Of a stretch of DNA of 64,000 bases, positions 16,562 through 25,686 are shown piece by piece. How positions within the stretch are numbered: position 1 is the first letter of the stretch; the number at the start of each line of letters is the position of its first letter. The notes under the pieces were generated by a model, which did no database searches, was not told where the DNA came from, and worked only from the letters and a program-made list of their open reading frames with translations. The position numbers and the translations under genes are program-made. Source of the DNA: an uncultured Muribaculaceae bacterium (lineage in GTDB: Bacteria; Bacteroidota; Bacteroidia; Bacteroidales; Muribaculaceae). The stretch lies in NCBI GenBank assembly GCA_910577585.1, contig CAJTNN010000004.1:1-64000 (forward strand). Reading direction: 5' to 3'.

Positions 16562-17593
16562 TTATTTCTGTGGGGGGAATGGAGGGCGGGCAATCTTAGG
16601 AGGATTGAGCAGGCGCCGCGAGGCCTCCTCAGCCGTGGTGACACCCGCCTGACGGGCAGCCTCGCGGAAATCGGCCGCTGAGAAATCGCCATAGGCACTC
16701 AGCGCATCCGGGAATATCTCAAGCATCTCGGCAATGATGAATTGAGCCGACGGATTGCCCGCTTGCGCAGCCTTGAAGTAGCACTCCACAGCCCGGTCAT
16801 GGTCGTAGGCCACGCCTCGCGCCCGGGTATAGGCATCACCCAGGAGCGCCAACCCCTCAGCATTGCCATTCTCAGCCAACTGACGCAGCAGCGGAATCGC
16901 CACATCGGGAGCAGTGCGGTTGTAGAGATAGCGGGCCGTGGTGAGCTTCATATCGTCAGGCATCGCGCTCCATTGGCCGGACATCATCTCCTCGAGCTTA
17001 TAAGCCGCATCGGCCAGGCCATGTTCATAGGCCGCCATATAGTTGGCCGCCGCCAGCGTGCTGTCCTGCGCCACGCCGCGTCCGTCGCGGTAGAGGTCGC
17101 CGAGCATCGACGCCGCCTGCGGCATCCCCCCCGCCGCCGCACGCGACAGCCAGAAGAGTGCCTTCTCATCGTCGCGCTTCACCAGGTCCCCCTCAAGGAG
17201 TAGAAAACCAATGTTGCTCTGAGCCTTAAGGTCGCCGGCGATAGCCGCGCGCTCAAGCCAGTGCAGCCCATCCTCGGGCGACTGCGAATTGATGAGCAGA
17301 TAGCCCAGATAATTCTGGGCCGGAAGATACCCCCCCTCTGCAGCCAGGCGCATCAGGCGCAGGGCGCGGGCCGAATCCTGCGGAATCGTGTCGTAGCCCC
17401 GTTCATGCAGCAGCGCCAGCTGATAGAGCGCCTCGGCATCGCGCGACGGATTGAGCGTGTCGGCGCGTGCCGCAACCTCGCGCACAGCCTCATGCACCTC
17501 CTCAGGCGACATGTAACCCCCGCGGAAGCGTTGCGGAGCCACGCCAAGCGCCGCAGCCGCCACAAGCAGCAATATCACAGGTAGATGCGTCAT
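16562..17593 (-). CDS. Sel1-repeat (TPR-like) periplasmic protein
   Basis: 343 residues. The N-terminal hydrophobic stretch (residues 4-20) looks like a signal peptide. It is followed by about six Sel1-like repeats with the A..YxLA...xG...D...A..W...AA.xG pattern, e.g. ALYQLALLHERGYDTIPQDSARALRLMRLAAEGG and KALFWLSRAAAGGMPQAASMLGDLYRDGRGVAQD. Sel1 repeats form protein-interaction solenoids. The gene starts 6 bp after the porX stop, so it is co-transcribed with porX; a role in T9SS regulation or envelope assembly is possible but unproven. Pro-rich C-terminus. Confidence 0.8.
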   Translation of the reverse strand: MTHLPVILLLVAAAALGVAPQRFRGGYMSPEEVHEAVREVAARADTLNPSRDAEALYQLALLHERGYDTIPQDSARALRLMRLAAEGGYLPAQNYLGYLLINSQSPEDGLHWLERAAIAGDLKAQSNIGFLLLEGDLVKRDDEKALFWLSRAAAGGMPQAASMLGDLYRDGRGVAQDSTLAAANYMAAYEHGLADAAYKLEEMMSGQWSAMPDDMKLTTARYLYNRTAPDVAIPLLRQLAENGNAEGLALLGDAYTRARGVAYDHDRAVECYFKAAQAGNPSAQFIIAEMLEIFPDALSAYGDFSAADFREAARQAGVTTAEEASRRLLNPPKIARPPFPPQK

Positions 17594-17599
17594 GGTATA

Positions 17600-19144
17600 T
17601 CAGCGTGGAGTCAGTGTCACAAGCGGCACGAGCATCTCCTGCAGCGAAATGCCTCCATGCTGGAAAGTGCCGGTGTAATACTGCACGTAATAGTTATAAT
17701 TATTCGGATAAGAGAAGAAATCCTCATTGAGCGCGAAGATGAATGTGCTCGACAGATTCGGCGCCGGGAGCCCGAAGCGCTTCGGATCCTTCATCTCATA
17801 CACCTGCCGCGCATTATAGTTGAGATTCTTACCCACTTTATAGCGCAGATTGGTATTCGTGTTGCGGTCGCCCACCACCTTGATGGGGTTGTCGACGCGG
17901 ATTGTGCCGTGGTCGGTGGTCAGAATCACCTTATAGCCCATCTCAGCCAGACGGCGGAAGATATCCACCGCCGATGAATGGCGGAACCACGACTCGGTCA
18001 GCGAGCGGTAGGCCGCGTCAGAATTAGCAAGTTCGCGTATCATCTTCGACTCCGTGCGGGCATGCGAGAGCATGTCGATGAAGTTCAGCACCAGCACCTG
18101 CAGCGGGATGTCGGTCATCTTGGCCAGCTGGCGGATGAACTTCTCGCCCCCCTGCGAATCATTGATCTTCGTATAGGCAAACTTATCATGGCGGCGGAAC
18201 CGCTCGATCTGGGTCTGTATGAGCTGGCTCTCATGGATATTAAGCCCCTCATCCTCATCCTCGTCGACCCAGTACTGCGGATACATAGTGGCGATCTGCA
18301 GCGGCATAAGCCCCGCGAAAATCGCATTTCGGGCATATTGCGTGGAGGTAGGCAGGATGGTGGTATAGAGACTCTCCTCGACATTGAAGAATTCCGACAG
18401 CAGCGGCTGCACGATGCGCCACTGGTCGAGGCGGAAATTATCGATAAGCACGAAGCAGACCTTCTCCCCCTTGTCGAGCAGCGGGAAGACAGAGCGGCGG
18501 AACACCTCATGGCTCATCATCGGATGCTCGTCGGTAGTGACCCAATCCTCATAGTTGCGGCGCACGAACTTGCAGAAATTAGAGTTAGCGTCGCGCTTCT
18601 GCAGCAGCAGCATCTCATCCATCTGAGAGTCGGAGTCGGCCAGCTTCAGTTCCCAGTACACAAGCTGGCGATAGACCTCCATCCACTCCGGGATGCTTGC
18701 CGCCGAATTGATCAGCGACGATATATGCTGAAACTCCTGCTGGTAGGAGCTTGTGGCCTGGCGCGCCACCAACTCCGTAGAGTGCAGATTCTTCTTCAGC
18801 GAGAGCAGAATCTGGTTGGGGTTGACAGGTTTTATGAGATAATCGGCAATCTGGTTGCCGATGGCCTGGTTCATGATATTCTCCTCCTCCGACTTCGTGA
18901 TCATGATTACCGGCAGGTCAGGGTGGAGCTGGTTGATGCGGCTCAGAGTCTCCAGGCCCGAGAGGCCCGGCATATTCTCATCAAGCAGAATCAGCGCATA
19001 GGGTGTGGACTGGAGCGCATCGAGCGCATCGCGGCCATTTGACACCGTATCCACCTCATAGCCCTTGGCCTTGAGGAAGAGTATGTGGGGCTTCAGGAGA
19101 TCGATCTCATCATCGGCCCAAAGTATTCTGGGATTGTTTTGCAT
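17600..19144 (-). CDS. porX: PorX: response regulator with PglZ domain (T9SS control)
   Basis: 514 residues. The receiver domain at 1-125 has the acidic pair Asp11/Asp12, phospho-acceptor Asp55 in LILLDENMPG, Thr82 in MITKSEEE and Lys104 in LIKPVNP. The C-terminal PglZ (alkaline-phosphatase-like) domain has FVLIDNFRLDQWR near 215-230 and ILTTDHGTIRV near 395-405 as metal-binding motifs. PorX is the atypical response regulator that controls type IX secretion in Bacteroidota, and its PglZ domain has been reported to hydrolyse oligonucleotides. It lies 25 bp downstream of porW on the same strand. No PorY kinase gene is in the window. Confidence 0.95.
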   Translation of the reverse strand: MQNNPRILWADDEIDLLKPHILFLKAKGYEVDTVSNGRDALDALQSTPYALILLDENMPGLSGLETLSRINQLHPDLPVIMITKSEEENIMNQAIGNQIADYLIKPVNPNQILLSLKKNLHSTELVARQATSSYQQEFQHISSLINSAASIPEWMEVYRQLVYWELKLADSDSQMDEMLLLQKRDANSNFCKFVRRNYEDWVTTDEHPMMSHEVFRRSVFPLLDKGEKVCFVLIDNFRLDQWRIVQPLLSEFFNVEESLYTTILPTSTQYARNAIFAGLMPLQIATMYPQYWVDEDEDEGLNIHESQLIQTQIERFRRHDKFAYTKINDSQGGEKFIRQLAKMTDIPLQVLVLNFIDMLSHARTESKMIRELANSDAAYRSLTESWFRHSSAVDIFRRLAEMGYKVILTTDHGTIRVDNPIKVVGDRNTNTNLRYKVGKNLNYNARQVYEMKDPKRFGLPAPNLSSTFIFALNEDFFSYPNNYNYYVQYYTGTFQHGGISLQEMLVPLVTLTPR

Positions 19145-19169
19145 CTTTTCTACAGTTTAATAGAGGTCG

Positions 19170-22100
19170 TTATTCGGCTGGAGTCTCCTCTTCAGTAGAA
19201 GCCTCCTCCTCTTCAGCGGGAGCCTCTTCCTCGGTCGCATTGGCGGCTCCCTCTTCGGCCGCTTCGGTGGCCGGAGCGGAGTCATCACCGCCGGCGCCCT
19301 CCGCTGCGGGCTCCTCGCTATTCATATCACCCTCATCGGCATCTGCCTCAGGAGGTGTATCTTCGTCAGGCGAGGACTCTTCCGGGCTCGCCTCATCGGA
19401 GGTCTCATCCGGCAAATCATCACCTATCACCTCAGCCTCGCGGGCCGCGGCCTCGGAGTCCTCCTCAAATCGGAAGTACTCTTCGAATGAACGTCCTTCG
19501 CGGAGCAAGAGTTCAAAGTTGGGTTTGCTGATCATGATCGGGCGCACCTGCTCGGGCAACTCGAAGTCGCTGCGGGCCATGACGTTGCGGTAATGTTCAA
19601 GCTCGCGCATATTGGCGAATCCCTTCACTATCAGCAGACCCACATTGCCGAAGCTCATCGGTTCGAGGTCGAAATCCTTCACCACAAACGACGAGAAGTT
19701 GAACCTCGCCACATCATAGAGCACCTGATTCGCGCTCACCGAATCTCTCGGGAATGCAAACACCAGATACTGCGGCGAGTTCGGGTCGCGCTCGAAGTTG
19801 GCCGGCTGGCCGTCGGAGCCCTCGGGCATCTCCTGGTCGGTGAGGCGGATATCCCATATCATGCCGCGTGCGTTCGAGAGTCCCTGATGCGGCTTGCGTC
19901 CCTCCTTGAGACCCTTCAGTATGGCGCCCGCCATCGGGGTCATATCTGTCTCGGGCCATTTGTCGAGCAGGTAGGTCAGGCGCTCGCGGAACTGCTCCTC
20001 GTTGCCCTGCGTCAGATACGACAGCGCATCGATAAACACAAACTTCGGCAGGATTTCCGACAGCGGATAATCCTCCTCCATGCGCCGGGTGAGCTGGTGC
20101 ACCTCCGAGTTCTTGTCGTCGAGATAAGCCGCATAAGCCTTCTCGTACATCTGCTCCTGGCGCGCGTGCATCTCGCGGAGCTTGGTGAAATAGTCAGGGT
20201 CGAGCATCGCCTGGCCGTAGGGGGAGTCGGGGAACTGGCTGATAATCATCTGCCGCCACTTTTCAGCCTCACCCGTATCATTCTGGCGCACCGCCATCAG
20301 ATACATGTTGTAATACACATCCAGACGGTAGATATTGTCGGGGTAACGGGTCTCGAGGGCCGTAAACTCCTTTCGCGCCGCCGGATAATCCTCCAGGCGG
20401 TCCTTAAGGATGATACCCATGTTGTAGAGACCCTCCTGAATGACATCGTTAGAGGTCTGTATCTCCTCAGGGGTGGTGGGTATCTGCTTGAGATAATACT
20501 CCACATTATGCGGGTCATTCTCCTTATCGAGAGCCGCTTTCTTCTCGGCCTCAGCCACAGAATCGAGCGGTTCGCCACTCTCGTCGGTGGCAAGTTCGTC
20601 GTTCTCCTCCTCATCCTCAGGGTCTTCGAGGGCGAAGGTGGTCTTGTTACGGCGTCGCCAGTCATCCTCCAGTTTGCGGGCACCCCATTTGCGCTGGAAC
20701 TCGGTCTTGCCCGCATTCTTGGTCATCGTGTTGTAGAAATACCACGACTTGTCGGAATTGACCTGGAATGCCGGCGCACCGCCGGTCTGGTCGATGAGGT
20801 TATTCTCCTCGCGGTTGGCCATGAACTCCTCGCGGGCGGCCGCCTCGGCCTCCTCCTTCTCGCGCTTGATGAGTTCGTCGACGAGTCGCTGGCACACCTT
20901 CTCGCGCTCCTCGGGCGTCATCGCCGAGAGGCGTAGCAGCGAATCCTGCAGCTCTACGTTGCCGGCATACACGCCCAGTTCGTCGAGCACATCGCTGCGC
21001 AGTTTAAGCATCTTATAGTCAGGGTAATTCTGCGGCAGTTGCGGAATCGCCTCAGAATAGCAAGGCTGCGCCTTCACATACTCCTGCTCATTGAAATAGA
21101 TATTGCCCAAAGCCAGCTGGGCCAGAGCTTTGTCGATGCCGTTGCGGGTGGATTTCTCCACGGCCAGGGCATAATATTTCGTAGCCTCGGCCGTATCCTT
21201 GCGCGAAAGATAGAGATTGCCGATGGCGTAATATATCTGGTCGAGAAATTCCTTGTTGCGCTCATAGCGGGTCATCGATTTCAGCGAGCGCACCTCAGAG
21301 GCCACGTTGCTGCCGGTGTATACCTCCGAGCGCTTTATGCGCGCGTTGAACTTCGTGCGGTAGGCCGTAGAGGCACCGCTTCCCGCCTTTGAATAGGCCT
21401 GATACGCCTCTTGTCGGCGCCCGATATGGGTGTAGACCTGTCCCAAGAGGAAGTATAGACGGTTCTTCTGGCTGCCATGGGCAGATTTGGCCGCCGCCTG
21501 CAGATAAGGCACAGCTTCGGCGAACTTGTCGGTGCGCACCAGATAGTTGGCATTCACCAGATTATACAGGTTGCGCAGCGACGAGGTGGTGAGTTGTTTC
21601 TCCTTCACCAGCCGCAGAGCATTCTCAGCCTCATAATCCCAGTCGAGCGCGCAATAGCAACGCGCCTGCCACAGGCGCGCCTCCGTGACGACCTCCGGCA
21701 GCCATGTGAAATGCTTCGAGATATACAGGAAGGTCGAGGCAGCCCCCAGGAAGTCGCCGTTGAGATACTGTGCCTTTCCCAGCATAAGCCACGCGTTATG
21801 CAGGAAGGGGTTGAACTCATCGCGGGCCCTGAAAGCCTTCTCCTTGGCCGATGAGCCCTTCTTTGGCGGCTTCTTGGTGATGCTGTGCAGCTGGATAGCC
21901 TTCTGCATCTTCTCGATGGTGCGGGTGAAGTCGCCCGACGGTTGCGGCATTTTCGGGTCGGCCTTTGCCTCGGCCGGGTGGGTCAGCAGAGTGCGGGTGT
22001 AGTCATCTTCATAGGCCGCCTCCATGGCCTTCAGGGTCTCTTTATAATGTTCGTCGCCGTTGTAGTATACGTTATATCGTGTGGTGAACGCCTGCCACTG

Positions 22101-22256
22101 GCGCGACATTGCCGTATTCTTCTTTGTAGAGCAGGCCGTGCTCCCCAGCAGGGCGAGCAGGGCCAGGGCGAAAGCCAGCGCATGCGTCAGCGCACCGCGT
22201 CGGCTTAGCGAGCGGCACAGAATCGGCTTATGATGCGGTTTATCGTTATGGCGCAT
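19170..22256 (-). CDS. porW: PorW/SprE-like T9SS lipoprotein with TPR repeats
   Basis: About 1028 residues from the ATG at 22256; a TTG at 22283 is the longer alternative. N-terminal hydrophobic segment with lipobox STAC and lipidated Cys at about residue 42. Then KKNTAMSRQWQAFTTRYNVYYNGDEHYKE, the hallmark start of PorW/SprE. TPR-like repeats occupy the N-terminal half, and PorW-type segments around VEYYLKQIPTTPEEIQ and EGLYNMGIILKDRLEDYPAA follow. The last ~110 residues are an acidic Glu/Ala/Pro tail. PorW is an outer-membrane lipoprotein needed for type IX secretion and reported to contact PorN. Adjacency to porX supports the call. Longer than most homologues because of the tail. Confidence 0.92.
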   Translation of the reverse strand: MRHNDKPHHKPILCRSLSRRGALTHALAFALALLALLGSTACSTKKNTAMSRQWQAFTTRYNVYYNGDEHYKETLKAMEAAYEDDYTRTLLTHPAEAKADPKMPQPSGDFTRTIEKMQKAIQLHSITKKPPKKGSSAKEKAFRARDEFNPFLHNAWLMLGKAQYLNGDFLGAASTFLYISKHFTWLPEVVTEARLWQARCYCALDWDYEAENALRLVKEKQLTTSSLRNLYNLVNANYLVRTDKFAEAVPYLQAAAKSAHGSQKNRLYFLLGQVYTHIGRRQEAYQAYSKAGSGASTAYRTKFNARIKRSEVYTGSNVASEVRSLKSMTRYERNKEFLDQIYYAIGNLYLSRKDTAEATKYYALAVEKSTRNGIDKALAQLALGNIYFNEQEYVKAQPCYSEAIPQLPQNYPDYKMLKLRSDVLDELGVYAGNVELQDSLLRLSAMTPEEREKVCQRLVDELIKREKEEAEAAAREEFMANREENNLIDQTGGAPAFQVNSDKSWYFYNTMTKNAGKTEFQRKWGARKLEDDWRRRNKTTFALEDPEDEEENDELATDESGEPLDSVAEAEKKAALDKENDPHNVEYYLKQIPTTPEEIQTSNDVIQEGLYNMGIILKDRLEDYPAARKEFTALETRYPDNIYRLDVYYNMYLMAVRQNDTGEAEKWRQMIISQFPDSPYGQAMLDPDYFTKLREMHARQEQMYEKAYAAYLDDKNSEVHQLTRRMEEDYPLSEILPKFVFIDALSYLTQGNEEQFRERLTYLLDKWPETDMTPMAGAILKGLKEGRKPHQGLSNARGMIWDIRLTDQEMPEGSDGQPANFERDPNSPQYLVFAFPRDSVSANQVLYDVARFNFSSFVVKDFDLEPMSFGNVGLLIVKGFANMRELEHYRNVMARSDFELPEQVRPIMISKPNFELLLREGRSFEEYFRFEEDSEAAAREAEVIGDDLPDETSDEASPEESSPDEDTPPEADADEGDMNSEEPAAEGAGGDDSAPATEAAEEGAANATEEEAPAEEEEASTEEETPAE

Positions 22257-22371
22257 ATGGATATAACGTTGCCGCCCCCTCAAATAATATTTTCGAGAGG
22301 GCGATTATTTCATGTCAGCTCCGGCTGACGCCGTTAGTGTCGGGTTAGGAGTATAAAGATGGGAAAGGAAT

Positions 22372-22590
22372 TTAGGGGCGCGGATTTTTTTCGCTTGTCG
22401 CTGCGCGACTGCGCCGCGGATGGAAGGGATTAACGCGGATCTCTTTGTGTGATGCGCTGGGTTGCACGCAGGTGTGGAACGGATGCATCTCGGCGCTGAG
22501 CGCCTCGATGCTCACGGATGGCTGCGCATTCCCCCTTGATACGTGGCTCACGGGAGAACGTGGGTTTACGGGAGAACGTTGGCTTACGGG
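22372..22590 (+). repeat. Composite intergenic repeat, copy D
   Basis: Module 1 (AGGAATTTAGGGGCGCGGAT ... GGGATTAACGCGGAT, 22365-22440) is followed by a GGCGC-TGA-GCGCC hairpin (about 22490), CTCACGGATGGCTGCGCATT and three ACGGGAG units. It matches copy C read in reverse complement and is shorter because its array is short. Confidence 0.75.
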
Positions 22591-22739
22591 AGGTGATTTT
22601 ATCCCGACCATTGACTCAAGACAAGAGAACAGTAGAAGAACAGTAGAAGAACAGTTTGGATAGTATTCCATCCTCTGTGGTTTCCTAAAAAATAGGTTGA
22701 CTACTATAGTGTCTTATGCCTGACCGAAGTTGACTCGGA

Positions 22740-23066
22740 AAAAGCCGTTCTGTTCTCTCGCCACCACCGTATTCCCGTTAAAAGCGTACTCCCGTTAAAA
22801 GCGTACTCCCGTAAAACCGTTCTCCCGTAAAAAACATTCTCCCGTGAAAAGGATGTAGTCTCTTGGGGGTCGATTAGCATCCGGCCCCATCCGCGTCGCC
22901 ACAAGGCGCATAGCGCCGATGTGCCTGCGCCCCATCCAAATTGCAAAAGAGAAAATCCGCGTTAATCCATCCCATCCGCGCTCGCAACGAGCTGCGCAGC
23001 AGCGAGTAAGAGAAAAATCCGCGCCTAAAAATTCCATCCCCATCTTCCACACCAACTCAGCCAAGG
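22740..23066 (-). repeat. Composite intergenic repeat, copy B
   Basis: The reverse complement matches copy A (12362-12600) closely through modules 1 and 2, including the GACCCCCAAGAGACTACATCC segment. It ends in five ACGGGAG units (about 22745-22855, seen as CTCCCGT on the plus strand). A and B form an inverted pair about 10.4 kb apart that encloses rloAB and the porX/porW run. Confidence 0.8.
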
Positions 23067-23193
23067 TAGTATCCCTTAACGACAATGGCTATATGGTCAA
23101 GGTAATCTTATTGAGCTTGAAGCAGAAAAAGTTTAAACAGCTTCTTTATTTAACGATTGGGGTTGGATTTAACGATTGGGGCTGGGGTGATGG

Positions 23194-23715
23194 TCAGAGC
23201 TGGAGGAGGTGGAGTTCGTCGCGGAGTTCGCCTCCTGAGAGGGTGCGGCGGCGCGAGATGACGCTTGCGAGGCGGTCAACGGCCGGATGCATGCGCGGAT
23301 TTAGGAATATGCGGCGGTTCTGACTCAGTATCTTGTTGTACATCGCCTTCACCTCATCCTCCTCCAGGCCGCACGATTCGCGTCCTTCGGTCTCGATTTC
23401 GGAGTATATCGAGTCGAGGATATCCTTCGGCACCTCCTCGCCCAGTCTGACGAGCGAGCGGGCCATGACGTTCGACACCACCATCGATGCCGTGAGATGA
23501 TAATTGCGCAGCAGATTATCCCACACCGACTTAGGCGACACCGCCGGCGAGAGCGAACAATAGAATTCCTGCGAGAAATCCACCATCGGCCCATCTGAGT
23601 CGATAGATATGCCCACGACCCTGTCGATAGCGTCGAGGACCGCGAGAGATATGGTCATTCCGGCCAGACCGTAGGCCCGGTCGTCTTCATTGCTGTAGTG
23701 TAGTGTCAATGCCAT
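23194..23715 (-). CDS. Hypothetical protein, 173 residues
   Basis: Not recognised. A soluble acidic protein without signal peptide, starting MALTLHYSNEDDRAYGLAGM. Predicted helical content is high, and the C-terminal segment RMHPAVDRLASVISRRRTLSGGEL is basic. Codon use matches neighbouring GC-rich genes, which supports it being real. It is flanked by repeat copy B downstream and by the outer-membrane barrel gene upstream (95-bp gap). No function is proposed. Confidence 0.75.
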   Translation of the reverse strand: MALTLHYSNEDDRAYGLAGMTISLAVLDAIDRVVGISIDSDGPMVDFSQEFYCSLSPAVSPKSVWDNLLRNYHLTASMVVSNVMARSLVRLGEEVPKDILDSIYSEIETEGRESCGLEEDEVKAMYNKILSQNRRIFLNPRMHPAVDRLASVISRRRTLSGGELRDELHLLQL

Positions 23716-23810
23716 GATAAAGCGTGTTTTAATGACAAGTCTATGGTTTAACGCCGCGGAGGGTGAGGATGTTCACCCCCGGGATGGGGAATCAGTCAGT
23801 CGCAGCTGCC

Positions 23811-25664
23811 TCAGAATAGCCACTGCAGACCGCCGTAGAATGTGATTCCTTCGATAGGCTGCGAGGGGAGGAGAGGTGTATGCTGGTTGAGAAGGTTGGC
23901 TGCCTCGGCACGGAGAGAGAAGTTGCGGCTCACCTGCCAAGTCAGGCTTGCCGAGAGAAGCGTGAGGTCGGGGAGACGCAGCGAGGTTGTCACCTCACGT
24001 GGAGATGCATCGGCCGAGGAGCCCCCGGGAGCGGCTGTCACACCCGAGGTGTCGGTATATCCCGTATAGATGCGGCGCACACCACGGTATTGGTAAGCCA
24101 CGCCCAAGGTGAGCTGGCGTATCGGCGAGAGTTCGAATCCGGCGTCAAGAATCCAGCGCGGGCGGTCGGCGCCGTTGAATATGCCGGTGGTGTCATGCTG
24201 CGGAGTGTAGGCACCCTTCGCGTGGATGCTGAACACCTCAGAGGGGGTATACTTCAACTCCAGATCCACCCCGAAGCCCGACAGATTATAGCGCGGAGCG
24301 AAAGTTGCCGCATATCCCGGCAGCGTCCCCGCCGGGATATCGAGACCCGGCACCGGTGTCGAACCATAGTTCAGCCAGGCCATATACCACCCCTCCATCG
24401 GAGCATTGCGTGTGGAGGCATAGCGCAGGTTGAGCGCAGCCTCGAATCCGCGGAACGGAGTGGCCTGGAACCCGATATTGCCATCAAGCGGCGTATACAC
24501 CGGCAGGGTCGAGCTAAGATGCGGATTGCGGTAAGGGTCGATCTGCGACATCGCCGCCAGCGTATGCAGCTCCGTACCGCCAAGCAGATGGATATAGAAT
24601 CCCACATTTCGCGCCGCCACATCAAAGCGGATATCAGGCGCCGCGTGGAAAGCCCCGTAGTGCTCACCCGGTTCATTGCCATCGGCATTGAAAGTGAGGT
24701 CGATATCGGCCCCCACGCGCAGCGATATGTTGTGTCGGCTCCAAGTGTAGAAGGGGGTCAGGCGCAGCGCCGCATATGACCCCGGATGGTCGGCGCCGGT
24801 CAGGTCGGGTGTGCCCGGACCATCGGTAGATGATGCCCCCTGTTCGGAATGCTCGCCATAGAAGAGAGCGTGCAGCGACGCATCCACACCGGCGCGTCCA
24901 TGTTCGCCGGCACGAGTTGAGAGAGCACCGGTCAGATTCAGGTCGGTCTCGCGGGTGGCGGTGCGGTAGGCGAAATGCCGCAATCCCACGCCCGCCTCCC
25001 AGCGCAGCGGCGACGCATCCGACTGCATCGAGCTCCATCCCAGCCGTAGCGCCCCATCCTGCAGAGTCTGCGTGGGGAGGCGCATCGGCAGCCCCTCGGC
25101 CGGATAGCCTGTGAGCTCAGGATCAACGCCGTAATAATTGAAATAACCCACATGATACTGCGCCGAAGCCGTCAGCATCCCCAGTCCGGTGAACTGCTTC
25201 GCCAGCGACAGACCCAGATTCTCCTGATACGACTTCCGCGCATCCGTCAGATCGCCGAAGGGGTGCCACGTGGAGGTGGAGTTATGCTGCAGGCGCAGGT
25301 CGAGGCGCAGGTCGGGCTTGCGGATGATTCCCACCCCCGCCGACAGCGACGCATTGAGATACGACCCCATCTGGAGGTCGACATATCCCAGCCGTCCCAC
25401 CGTAGGGCGCGTAGCCCCCCGCGACGTGGCCCCGATAGCAGGGCTCAGCGGCGTGAAATCAGCCTTCACGCCACGCGAATCATAGTCGGGTGCCTCAGTA
25501 TCGAGCGAGAACTGCAGGCGCCCCGGCAGACGGTTGATGCGCTCCGGATGCAGCACATCGCGCAGATAGGTGCCATCCACGCTCACCGATTCATTCAGCT
25601 GGCCGAAAGCCCCCAGCGGCATCAGCGCCGCCAGCAGAGGGAGAGTATATATAAGATTCTTCAT
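23811..25664 (-). CDS. TonB-dependent-receptor-like outer-membrane barrel without plug
   Basis: 617 residues. Signal peptide MKNLIYTLPLLAALMPLGAFG. The rest is alternating amphipathic strands with many Tyr/Leu/Arg pairs, and the C-terminus VTFYGGLQWLF ends in the terminal Phe typical of BAM-inserted barrels. Late strands (LTLGVAYQYRGVRRIYTG, LTWQVSRNFSLRAEAANLLNQ) match the C-terminal half of TonB-dependent receptors. No TonB box or plug domain fits in the ~60 residues before the barrel. It lies 22 bp downstream of a large TPR gene on the same strand, suggesting a two-gene envelope unit. Substrate unknown. Confidence 0.8.
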   Translation of the reverse strand: MKNLIYTLPLLAALMPLGAFGQLNESVSVDGTYLRDVLHPERINRLPGRLQFSLDTEAPDYDSRGVKADFTPLSPAIGATSRGATRPTVGRLGYVDLQMGSYLNASLSAGVGIIRKPDLRLDLRLQHNSTSTWHPFGDLTDARKSYQENLGLSLAKQFTGLGMLTASAQYHVGYFNYYGVDPELTGYPAEGLPMRLPTQTLQDGALRLGWSSMQSDASPLRWEAGVGLRHFAYRTATRETDLNLTGALSTRAGEHGRAGVDASLHALFYGEHSEQGASSTDGPGTPDLTGADHPGSYAALRLTPFYTWSRHNISLRVGADIDLTFNADGNEPGEHYGAFHAAPDIRFDVAARNVGFYIHLLGGTELHTLAAMSQIDPYRNPHLSSTLPVYTPLDGNIGFQATPFRGFEAALNLRYASTRNAPMEGWYMAWLNYGSTPVPGLDIPAGTLPGYAATFAPRYNLSGFGVDLELKYTPSEVFSIHAKGAYTPQHDTTGIFNGADRPRWILDAGFELSPIRQLTLGVAYQYRGVRRIYTGYTDTSGVTAAPGGSSADASPREVTTSLRLPDLTLLSASLTWQVSRNFSLRAEAANLLNQHTPLLPSQPIEGITFYGGLQWLF

Positions 25665-25686
25665 CAGATTCAGAACTTAGAGGTCA

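Larger units (their letters stand above)
22284..23193. other. Gene-free interval with two repeat copies
   Basis: No credible gene. It contains repeat copy D (22372-22590, plus), a 150-bp spacer with a duplicated GAACAGTAGAA motif (about 22624-22655), and repeat copy B (22740-23066, minus). A GTTTAAAC-containing segment near 23131 and a duplicated AACGATTGGGG (about 23152 and 23171) follow. Confidence 0.75.

Noticed and set aside
19593..20936. 447-codon plus-strand frame opposite porW
   Set aside because: Shadow of the porW coding sequence. It has His/Leu/Arg/Val-heavy composition and no recognisable domain. The same applies to 17978-19042 opposite porX and to 26001-27296 and 23880-24779 opposite the TPR and barrel genes.
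12362..23066. Insertion sequence or composite transposon bounded by repeats A and B
   Set aside because: No transposase, resolvase or integrase anywhere between the repeats, no clear target-site duplication, and the enclosed porX/porW genes are core functions.
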